Shown here one piece after another: positions 44,961 through 51,517 of a DNA stretch of 51,517 nt. Source of the stretch: Primorskyibacter marinus. GTDB lineage: Bacteria; Pseudomonadota; Alphaproteobacteria; Rhodobacterales; Rhodobacteraceae. The stretch covers positions 1 to 51,517 of the forward strand of contig NZ_QJSD01000019.1 in NCBI RefSeq assembly GCF_003313245.1, given 5' to 3'. The translations under genes and the position numbers were made by a program. Numbering within the stretch: the stretch's first letter is position 1; every line of letters starts with the position of its first letter. The notes beneath the pieces are model-generated. The model saw only the letters and a program-made list of their open reading frames with translations, did not search any database and was not told the DNA's origin.

Positions 44961-45923
44961 TCACAGGTCCAAAACCAGCAGATCGGTCAACGCACGCGAG
45001 CAGCAAAGCGTCATTTGATCGTTGTCGGCATGTTCCTCTTCTGTCAGCACTAGATCACGGTGATCCGGTGTGCCTTGCAGAACCGGCGTCAGGCAGGTTC
45101 CGCAAATTCCCTGTTCGCATGATGTGGGAATCTCTATACCGGCGTCAGCCAGCACTTCTACGATTGTCCGGTCGGCGGGTACGTCGAGTACATCTCCGGT
45201 GGAATCCAGCTTGATCTGAAAGGGCCGGTCCTCGCCGTCGACAGCCTGCAGGTCTGCGGTAAAATACTCGCGATGAAGGCTGGAGGCAGGCCAGGCATCA
45301 CTTGCCGATGCCAGTACGGCATCCATGAACCCGGTGGGTCCGCAGACATATAGGTGCGTCCCTTCTTCGGGCGGCTGCCTAAGCGCATCGATATCGAATT
45401 TTTGCTTGGCGGGACCGTTGTCAAAATGCAGATGGGCGTTTTCTGCAAACCCGGACAATTTGACCATGCCTTTGAATGCCATACGTTCGGGCGAACGGGC
45501 GCAATAGTGCAACGCAAAGCTTTCGCCCCGTTCATGCAGCGCCTGCGCCATGCCGAGGATAGGCGTAATCCCGATACCCCCAGCCAGGAGCAGTGAGTGC
45601 TTGGCGGAATCGTTCAGTTCGAAATTGTTGCGCGGCACGCTTATCGAAAGCGTTGCGCCCACGGTCAGTTCATGCATGGCCGCCGAACCGCCGCGACCGG
45701 CTTCTTCCTTCAGAACGCCCAGACAGTAGCGATGTGATTCCGATGGATCATTCCACAATGAGTATTGCCGGATGAGGCCATCACCCAAATGCACATCTAT
45801 ATGAGAACCCGCCGTAAATCCGGGCAGGGAGGAACCGTCTGCATGAACAAGCTCGAACCCGGCGATATCCTTTGCGAGCATCGTTTTCGCAGCAACTTTT
45901 ACCTCGAGCAAACCGCTGTTCAT
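44961..45923 (-). CDS. oxygenase reductase (PDR/VanB type, FMN-NADH-[2Fe-2S])
   Basis: A 320-residue reductase. FMN is bound near RQYSL (52-56) and NAD near GGIGITP (115-121). The C-terminal plant-type [2Fe-2S] site is C269, C274, C277 and C307/C308. It has no Rieske domain, unlike the NdmD-like protein in the same operon. It lies 21 bp after the Rieske oxygenase, so it most likely serves that enzyme; a GGAGG site precedes MNSGLLEV. Confidence 0.9.
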   Translation of the reverse strand: MNSGLLEVKVAAKTMLAKDIAGFELVHADGSSLPGFTAGSHIDVHLGDGLIRQYSLWNDPSESHRYCLGVLKEEAGRGGSAAMHELTVGATLSISVPRNNFELNDSAKHSLLLAGGIGITPILGMAQALHERGESFALHYCARSPERMAFKGMVKLSGFAENAHLHFDNGPAKQKFDIDALRQPPEEGTHLYVCGPTGFMDAVLASASDAWPASSLHREYFTADLQAVDGEDRPFQIKLDSTGDVLDVPADRTIVEVLADAGIEIPTSCEQGICGTCLTPVLQGTPDHRDLVLTEEEHADNDQMTLCCSRALTDLLVLDL

Positions 45924-45944
45924 CTTTCGGACCTCCAACCGTCT

Positions 45945-46997
45945 TCAGCTTGCCATCGGCGCGCCCAGGCCAAGCTTGGCCAAGGTTCGGCGGTATTCGA
46001 CAGACATCCGGTCCGCCGGAATGTGGATTTCCTCGGTCAGATCCAGCGGCAAATCCTCTGGCCGCTGGCCTTCGACCATCGGCTTGTCTTCGTCGTTGAT
46101 CAACAAGGACTCTTTCACAAGGAAATCGGCATCCGGATCGCTTGTCGTATCGGTGCAGACCTGGAAAATACGAGTTTCATGCGCAGAGACAGGGCAGACC
46201 GTGTCCGCAAAATACTGACGGTAATCGCTGTCATTTGGCGCGATGATGATGATGGTCGAGAATGGCAGCGTCAGCTGATAAGTATAAGTCACTTGGCGCT
46301 CACTCCCCTCGACATCATCCGGAAAACGATTGCCTCCTTCCAGATAAGGCAACTGAAAGCTGAGGCCGTAATCCGTCTTTTCGACTTTATAAGGAGGGAT
46401 TGGATCTGCCGTCTTGCCGCCGAAAGTACCCTGATGTACCCACGGGAAATGGGCGACATCGTTGAAATTCTCGACATGTCGGCTTGCCGCGGCATGCCAA
46501 GTACCGCTTGGAATGTAGAGATTTTTCAGGCTCTCGTCTTCAATCCCGGGCCAGACAGGCAACGGATGTGCGGGTTCGTCCGAAAGGCAGGCAAAGACGA
46601 TACCATAGCGCACTTCGGATTTCAGCGACATCAGGCGCATCTTTGGCGGAATTTTTGCATTCGGATCGGCTATGGACGGAATTTTGGTGCATTGACCCGA
46701 ATGATCGAAACACAACCCATGCATGGGGCATACCAGGGTGTCGCCATCCATCCAGCCACCGCTTAGCCGTGTGCCGCGGTGAGGACAGATGTCACGTGCA
46801 ACCGAGATACCTTCCGACGTCCTGTAGATCACCAGATCAACATCCAACAGCCGCGCATTGACCGGTTTGTCCTCGATCTCATGAGCAAAAGCCACGGGAT
46901 GCCAGAACGATGCCAAAATCCGCCAATCGCTCTCATCAAAGGTACAGTTTCGTGGCAGATCACCTGCGTACTTTGAGTGATTTGTGGCTTGGAACAT
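45945..46997 (-). CDS. Rieske oxygenase, NdmA/NdmB-like N-demethylase candidate
   Basis: A 350-residue oxygenase alpha subunit. The Rieske site C71, H73, C90, H93 (CPHRG, CPMHG) is intact. The iron site is ENFNDVAHFPWVH with H183 and H188, plus D304 in DEDKPMVEGQRPE. Length and motifs fit N- and O-demethylating Rieske enzymes such as NdmA (N1) and NdmB (N3) of caffeine breakdown, and related vanillate or betaine demethylases. The NdmCDE-like trio in the same operon favours a methylxanthine; N1 versus N3 specificity cannot be read from sequence. It is the first gene of the operon. Confidence 0.82.
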   Translation of the reverse strand: MFQATNHSKYAGDLPRNCTFDESDWRILASFWHPVAFAHEIEDKPVNARLLDVDLVIYRTSEGISVARDICPHRGTRLSGGWMDGDTLVCPMHGLCFDHSGQCTKIPSIADPNAKIPPKMRLMSLKSEVRYGIVFACLSDEPAHPLPVWPGIEDESLKNLYIPSGTWHAAASRHVENFNDVAHFPWVHQGTFGGKTADPIPPYKVEKTDYGLSFQLPYLEGGNRFPDDVEGSERQVTYTYQLTLPFSTIIIIAPNDSDYRQYFADTVCPVSAHETRIFQVCTDTTSDPDADFLVKESLLINDEDKPMVEGQRPEDLPLDLTEEIHIPADRMSVEYRRTLAKLGLGAPMAS

Positions 46998-47242
46998 CCG
47001 TTATTCTCCATACTGGCGAAATTGGCTGGCAGCCCCTTGGAGGCTTGAAGAGGCTATTGATGCCCACAATGTTGTTGACCTAAATCAACTTTAAAATGAC
47101 TGAATCGCGACTTTTGTTGCCTGAAATTAATATCCAGTGCATATTAATCTTTGCCACCACCCATCTCTGTGTCTGAATGGTGATCACTTGCGTCGCCATG
47201 TCACAGAACCACTATTCGGCATTTTGATCTTTGATTGATTTT
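46998..47242. promoter_or_regulatory. divergent control region of the demethylase operon
   Basis: A 245-bp AT-rich gap between the operon and a divergent AraC-type gene. It contains a perfect inverted repeat ATTAATAT-N7-ATATTAAT (47126-47148) and a smaller one, GTTGA-CCTAAA-TCAAC (near 47077-47092). Both are candidate regulator sites. I cannot pick promoter boxes with confidence. Confidence 0.45.
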
Positions 47243-48079
47243 ATGGACCAGCTACTCAACTACGTTCGCGGATATTCCTTCGGCAAAATGACTTACCCTA
47301 ACGGAGGTGTCTTCGGCCCTATCTTGCGCCCGTACCTGTCACTATTAACGGTTGAACAAGGTTGCTGCATCATGCGTACGGAAGACGCCGAAATTCTAGT
47401 CGCGGCAGGACAAACTGGCGTTGCCGTTGCAAATGAAAAGTTTGAATTTCACTATCGCAAGGGCGAGTGCACGACTGCGATTTGGTGCGAAGGGTTTTTA
47501 CCGCGCCTGCAGAAACTTGAATTTCGCCAGATGTGTCACGGCTACGAGACGGTGTCGACAACTCAAAGGCTAGCTCAATTGCAGGAGATCGGACTAGAAG
47601 CAGGTCATTCTTCTGGACCAGAACTTAATGCAATGCGAGATGCGATTGGTCACGCTGCCCTTCGTGCATTTCTGGTTGAAGCTCATCAATCCGAGGCAGA
47701 CAGAAAAATTCCCAAAGCGATCCTTATTGCTCGTCGATTTATAAAGGAGAATATTTCTGACGAAAAACTAGATATGCCGACAATCGCCCGTAATTCAGGT
47801 ATTACGCAGCAATATCTGATCAGCGCCTTTAAAAAGCATATAGGAATTACGCCCTCGCGCTATTTATGGCGAGTGCGGGCTTCAACCGCGCGACAACTCC
47901 TAATTCAATCTGGTCTCGCGCAATCCGAAATCGCCTTCAAATGTGGGTTCAAAAGTATGCCTCACTTTTCCAGAACGATAAAAAAACTCTTCGGAATGTC
48001 ACCTGCAGAACTACGCAAGGACTTGGGATTCACTCAGCCAAGCGATACTGAGGACTCTGTTGTAGATACTTTGTTCTGA
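47243..48079 (+). CDS. AraC/XylS-family transcriptional regulator
   Basis: A 278-residue regulator with a cupin-like sensor domain (about 1-140) and an AraC-type C-terminal domain (about 165-265: MPTIARNSGITQQYLISAFKKHIGITPSRYL, given here only as landmarks at both ends of the first HTH, and SEIAFKCGFKSMPHFSRTIKKLFG). It is divergent from the Rieske oxygenase gene, so it is the likely activator of that operon. The start is uncertain: ATG at 47243 or TTG at 47231, neither with a good ribosome site. Codon use is visibly more AT-rich than in the left part of the window. Confidence 0.82.
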   Translation: MDQLLNYVRGYSFGKMTYPNGGVFGPILRPYLSLLTVEQGCCIMRTEDAEILVAAGQTGVAVANEKFEFHYRKGECTTAIWCEGFLPRLQKLEFRQMCHGYETVSTTQRLAQLQEIGLEAGHSSGPELNAMRDAIGHAALRAFLVEAHQSEADRKIPKAILIARRFIKENISDEKLDMPTIARNSGITQQYLISAFKKHIGITPSRYLWRVRASTARQLLIQSGLAQSEIAFKCGFKSMPHFSRTIKKLFGMSPAELRKDLGFTQPSDTEDSVVDTLF

Positions 48080-48462
48080 CTGTGTGTTGGATCGTCCTGC
48101 AGGTCAGCAGGTTTAGATATCAGCGAGTTCTGTGTCTCGAAACACTTTTCATCACAACACTAAATCAGCTCACGAGAGACATCGAGGAAATTGAGCTCGC
48201 ATTGAGCCCTGTTACAGAGCCCATAGATACATGCTGCAGCAAATGTGAACTTCCAAAAGCGGTCTTAGGAGAGGTGCCGTGAACGGCGAGTTTGATTTCG
48301 CTCGGTTCCAACGCATCGCAAGACCGGTTTGGTGAAATCCACCGCATCGCCGCACCCATGTCGCTGCAAGCGCGACAATATTCTGCGTGAGCAATATCTG
48401 CAGCCGCACAATTCCGGTTTGTCCGCAGAGCAGTTGTTGATGTAGAGCGCGGCGAAGGTCAG
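48080..48462. other. gap between the AraC gene and the resolvase gene
   Basis: No gene is supported in these 383 bp. It should contain the boundary between the catabolic island and the transposon, but I could not identify a terminal inverted repeat by eye. Confidence 0.4.
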
Positions 48463-49062
48463 CTAGCGCGCTTCGATGGATACTTCGGCGCTCGGCGTCC
48501 GTTGTAGGACGCGATAGACTGTCGGCCGCGAAACATCGAACAGTTCTGCCAGATCGCTGATGGAGTAGTCGCCCGTGTCATACATGCGCCGCAACTCTGT
48601 CTGGCGGCGATCCGACAGCTTGGGCTTCTTGCCCTTCAGCTTCCCCTTAGCGCGGGCGACTGCCATGCCCTCTTTGGTGCGCATGCGGATCAGGTCAGCC
48701 TCGAACTCGGCGAAGGTGGCAAGAATGTTAAAGAACATCTTTCCCATCGGATCGTGCGGATCATAGACCGACGCCCCTAAGGCAAGCCTAACCCCGCGCT
48801 TTGCCAACTCGTCTGCGATGGAGCGAGCGTCCGGAACCGACCTTGCCAGCCGGTCGAGTTTTGGGACCACCAGCGTGTCGCCGGCTCTTACGGCGGCCAA
48901 GGCCTGCGCCAGTCCTGGCCGCTCGCGGTTCGTTCCGGTCAAGCCATGGTCAGTATAGGTGCGGTCCTCAGCCACACCGAGATGCAGGAGGGTTGCCTTC
49001 TGAGCGGCAAGGTCCTGTTTATCGGTCGAGCATCGGGCGTATCCAATACGAGTTTCAGACAT
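48463..49062 (-). CDS. serine recombinase (resolvase/invertase family)
   Basis: A 199-residue small serine recombinase. The nucleophile is S12 (IGYARCSTDKQD), and the family motifs LVVPKLDRLARSV and FFNILATFAEFEADLIRMRT follow. A C-terminal helix-turn-helix binds the site (SISDLAELFDVSRPTVYRVL). It is divergent from the transposase gene, as in Tn552/Tn5053-like elements, where it resolves cointegrates. Confidence 0.93.
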   Translation of the reverse strand: MSETRIGYARCSTDKQDLAAQKATLLHLGVAEDRTYTDHGLTGTNRERPGLAQALAAVRAGDTLVVPKLDRLARSVPDARSIADELAKRGVRLALGASVYDPHDPMGKMFFNILATFAEFEADLIRMRTKEGMAVARAKGKLKGKKPKLSDRRQTELRRMYDTGDYSISDLAELFDVSRPTVYRVLQRTPSAEVSIEAR

Positions 49063-49246
49063 GGGGGCGTCCTTCGGAAAAATTATTCTGGAGCCATGTA
49101 GAATTGTAACGAAAAAGGCCCGTTAAATGATACTATCACCGTACCAGCTAAATGAGAATCGATTTTCCCCTTAAATATAAGGTGTGGGCCCGAGGCGAGA
49201 CGGCGTCCGCTCAGCGTTCCCCTTTCGGACAGATTGGAGATGCAGA
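49063..49246. promoter_or_regulatory. resolvase-transposase gap, possible res site
   Basis: This 184-bp AT-rich gap between divergent genes contains the dyad TGATA-C-TATCA (49128-49138) and imperfect inverted AT-rich arms around 49082-49106. A resolution site is usual at this place; alternatively the sequence from about 49097 could be a transposon end. Confidence 0.3.
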
Positions 49247-50659
49247 ATGGACGAAGCGATGCGCCGGTTCGCCGCTCTGCGACCCCATCTGGAAGAGGGC
49301 GTTTCTCTGACCACTGCCGCCCGCGCGGCCGATGTGCCGATCCGGACGGCGCAACGCTGGTTGTCGCGATACAGGCTGGAAGGTCTGGACGGATTGAAGG
49401 TCAGAGCGCGATCTGATCGCGGCACTCGCAAGCTACCCGGGCCACTGATCACTTTGATCGAGGGGCTCGCGCTTCGCAAGCCCCGGCTGTCCTGTGCCGC
49501 AATCTATCGACGCGCTGAAACTGTTGCCAAAAGCAGGGATTGGTCAGTTCCATCCTATGGCACCGTTCATTCCATCGTACAGGCACTCGGTCCTGCGATG
49601 GTCACGCTAGCGCAGGATGGGGCGTGCGCCTATCGAGACCGCTTCGAGCTGATCCACCGACACAGAGCGAGCGCACCGAATGCGCTCTGGCAAGCGGATC
49701 ATACGATGCTGGATATATTGATCATCGACGCGAACGGAAAATCGGTGCGGCCTTGGCTGACTGCGATTATGGACGACTATTCCCGCGCAATCGCTGGATA
49801 CCTAGTATTTCTCGGCGCACCGTCGGCTCTGCAAACGTCCTTGGCGCTTCGACAGGCCATCTGGCGCAAGCTGAATCCGGACTGGCCGATCTGCGGGATT
49901 CCAGAAATTCTCTATGTCGATCACGGGAGCGACTTCACATCAGAACATCTCGAACAGGCAGCTGCCAGCCTGCGGTTCCAGATCATCCATTCCGCCGTAG
50001 CGCGACCGCAGGGGCGCGGAAAAATTGAGCGTTTTTTCGGCACATTGAACACCGAACTGCTTCCGGAGCTCTCCGGCAACGTCGTGAACGGGAAACCAGC
50101 AACATCGCCGAAACTGTCGCTGGCCGATCTCAATGCCGTCATCGGCGCGTGGATCACGGAGACCTACAATTCTCGCACTCATCGCGAAACGGGGCTGCCG
50201 CCGCTGACGTCGTGGTGCGCCGACGGTTGGCTTCCTCAAATGCCCAACACTATTGACGACCTCGACCTGTTACTCGTCATGGTCGCAAAGCCTCGGCTCG
50301 TGCGCCGCGACGGTGTGCATTTTCAAGGGCTGCGCTTCATGAGCACGATCCTTGCTCCCTATGTCGGCGAAAGCGTCACGATCCGATATGATCCGCGCGA
50401 CCTTGGTGAGATCCGCGTCTTCCACAAGAACCGCTTCCTGTGCCGCGCCATCAGCCCGAAACATGCCCATGAGACGATCACGCTGAAAGACATACAGACA
50501 GCCCGTGCGGCGCAGCGGCGGGCCCTGCGCCAGCAGGTTAATGAACGGGTCGGCGTCGTTGCGGAATATTTCCCGGAGGGAACAGCCCGCAGGACGACCG
50601 AGACCGCGCCTCGACCGCAACGCAAGTCGAAACTCCGAACCTATCAGTCTGATGATTGA
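49247..50659 (+). CDS. tniA: DDE transposase, Mu/TniA-like
   Basis: A 470-residue transposase. The N-terminal helix-turn-helix (LTTAARAADVPIRTAQRWLS) is followed by an rve/integrase core with candidate DDE residues D151 (WQADHTMLD), D225 (YVDHGSDF) and E261 (GRGKIERFF), and a Mu-type C-terminal beta-barrel (VTIRYDPRDLGEIRVF). The start MDEAMRRFAA follows GGAG; the longer reading to 49184 is less likely. The ATPase gene begins 2 bp after its stop. Confidence 0.92.
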   Translation: MDEAMRRFAALRPHLEEGVSLTTAARAADVPIRTAQRWLSRYRLEGLDGLKVRARSDRGTRKLPGPLITLIEGLALRKPRLSCAAIYRRAETVAKSRDWSVPSYGTVHSIVQALGPAMVTLAQDGACAYRDRFELIHRHRASAPNALWQADHTMLDILIIDANGKSVRPWLTAIMDDYSRAIAGYLVFLGAPSALQTSLALRQAIWRKLNPDWPICGIPEILYVDHGSDFTSEHLEQAAASLRFQIIHSAVARPQGRGKIERFFGTLNTELLPELSGNVVNGKPATSPKLSLADLNAVIGAWITETYNSRTHRETGLPPLTSWCADGWLPQMPNTIDDLDLLLVMVAKPRLVRRDGVHFQGLRFMSTILAPYVGESVTIRYDPRDLGEIRVFHKNRFLCRAISPKHAHETITLKDIQTARAAQRRALRQQVNERVGVVAEYFPEGTARRTTETAPRPQRKSKLRTYQSDD

Positions 50660-50661
50660 CA

Positions 50662-51477
50662 ATGACGGGACAGCGCAATGGCACATTCATCGCCACGAAA
50701 GAGCATCGCCGCTTTGTCGAGTTCGCAGCTGCGGTGCAGAAACACCGGTATATCGGAATCTGCTTCGGCACGGCTGGTGTCGGAAAAACGATGTCGGCGC
50801 GGCGTTTCGCCCGGTGGGACAAGGCCGAAGCGCTCCTGACGGAGTGGGGGCCACGCGACGCATCGGACGCCATCGCCTATGAGGCATTGGCCAAGTCACG
50901 CACAGTTTTCTACACACCGACAGTCGGCGGCCCGGTTCGGGAGGTTCGGGAAGATTTACGCCGTCTTATAACCCGCGCAGAAGGTTCCATCGATCTGGCG
51001 CTCAATCCGAGCATGGTTATTCCGGAACGCCATGCTCAAGGGTCTATAGAAGTTCTGGTAGTCGATGAGGCCGAACGACTTTCGACGCAAAGTCTTGAAC
51101 ATGTGCGCGATATCTTCGACCGGACCGGTATCGGCGTTATCCTGATCGGAATGCCCGGCCTGGAACGAAAACTGGAACGCTATCCGCAGCTCTACAGCCG
51201 GATCGGCTTCGCACACCACTATCGCGCGCTGAAGGGGGATGAACTGACCTTCGTCCTCACCCGCCACTGGCGAAAACTCGGCCTGCAACTGGACGCCGCC
51301 GACTTTACTGATCACCAAGCGATCGCATCCATTGCCCGCATCACCGGCGGGAACTTCCGGCTGCTGCATCGCCTCTTTGTCCAAATAGAACGCATCCTAA
51401 AGATCAACGAGCTATCACTCGTTACTGACGACGTCGTCGAGGCCGCACGCTCCACGCTGGTAATTGGCGCCACTTAG
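50662..51477 (+). CDS. tniB: transposon AAA+ ATPase, TniB/TnsC-like
   Basis: A 271-residue AAA+ ATPase that helps the transposase choose targets. Walker A is GTAGVGKT (36-43) and Walker B is VLVVDEAERL with D135 and E136. The ATG at 50662 lies 2 bp after the transposase stop; a TTG at 50656 overlapping that stop is the alternative. The last 40 bp of the window hold no further start that I can support. Confidence 0.9.
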   Translation: MTGQRNGTFIATKEHRRFVEFAAAVQKHRYIGICFGTAGVGKTMSARRFARWDKAEALLTEWGPRDASDAIAYEALAKSRTVFYTPTVGGPVREVREDLRRLITRAEGSIDLALNPSMVIPERHAQGSIEVLVVDEAERLSTQSLEHVRDIFDRTGIGVILIGMPGLERKLERYPQLYSRIGFAHHYRALKGDELTFVLTRHWRKLGLQLDAADFTDHQAIASIARITGGNFRLLHRLFVQIERILKINELSLVTDDVVEAARSTLVIGAT

Positions 51478-51517
51478 CGCTGAAGGAACACCGCCAGATA
51501 ACGCTGGGGATCACAGC

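Larger units (their letters stand above)
48463..51517. mobile_element. Tni/Tn552-like transposon, left part (continues beyond the window)
   Basis: A serine resolvase, divergent DDE transposase and downstream AAA+ ATPase form the conserved core of Tn552/Tn5053/Tn402-type elements. A third tni gene (tniQ type) would be expected after 51477, outside the window. Neither end of the element was identified. Confidence 0.65.

Noticed and set aside
36910-46997. Glycine betaine, carnitine or vanillate demethylase as the function of the Rieske genes
   Set aside because: Such systems use an oxygenase with its own Rieske centre plus a simple reductase. They do not explain the Rieske-less subunit, the Rieske-reductase fusion, the GST-like partner or the purine-class importer. 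It stays possible for the 45.9-47.0 kb oxygenase alone.

Overview
The window reads as an alphaproteobacterium, most likely a Rhodobacteraceae (Roseobacter-type) bacterium. Evidence is the GC-rich codon use, a complete Methylobacterium-like serine-cycle gene set, the SoxBDAG-GlyA sarcosine block and several GlxA/AraC-type amine regulators. This is inferred from gene content; no rRNA, tRNA or CRISPR array was seen. Nearly the whole window deals with one-carbon (C1) metabolism and sources of methyl groups.

Region 1 (0.2-10.5 kb) is a serine-cycle cluster. A leftward operon sgaA-mtkA-mtkB-hprA-ppc-glyA is divergent from a LuxR-type orphan response regulator and mcl (malyl-CoA lyase). Only glycerate kinase, enolase and malate dehydrogenase are missing from the cycle and must lie elsewhere. 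Region 2 (10.7-19.4 kb) is a leftward operon with a visible promoter and terminator: fdhB-fdhA (two-subunit, NAD-dependent formate dehydrogenase), fhs, two folD paralogues (one with the catalytic Lys replaced by Gln) and a truncated haemoglobin. Region 3 (19.9-27.5 kb) is soxB-soxD-soxA-soxG-glyA for sarcosine demethylation, with a divergent GlxA-family regulator.

Region 4 (27.8-33.6 kb) holds an MFS transporter and a rightward operon (Gfo/Idh dehydrogenase, CoA-transferase, enoyl-CoA hydratase, aldehyde dehydrogenase) behind twin perfect LacI-type operators. The last gene is cut off after its cofactor-binding half, so this operon was broken by a rearrangement.

Region 5 (33.8-47.0 kb) is the most striking part: twelve leftward genes in one run. 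In order of transcription they are a Rieske oxygenase, its flavin/[2Fe-2S] reductase, a BMP-type (nucleoside/purine class) ABC importer of four genes, an oxygenase catalytic subunit that lacks a Rieske centre, a reductase carrying an extra N-terminal Rieske domain, a GST-like protein, glutathione-dependent formaldehyde dehydrogenase, S-formylglutathione hydrolase and a GlxA/AraC regulator. The Rieske-less oxygenase, Rieske-bearing reductase and GST trio matches the NdmC-NdmD-NdmE N7-demethylase of the Pseudomonas putida CBB5 caffeine pathway. I therefore infer a methylxanthine (purine alkaloid) uptake and N-demethylation operon. Formaldehyde released would be oxidised to formate inside the operon, then burned by Fdh or assimilated by Fhs/FolD and the serine cycle of regions 1-2. 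A divergent AraC regulator sits at its head.

Region 6 (48.4-51.5 kb) is the left part of a Tni/Tn552-like transposon (serine resolvase, DDE transposase, AAA+ ATPase) running off the window. The truncated gene on one side and the transposon on the other suggest that region 5 is an acquired island inserted beside a resident C1 core.
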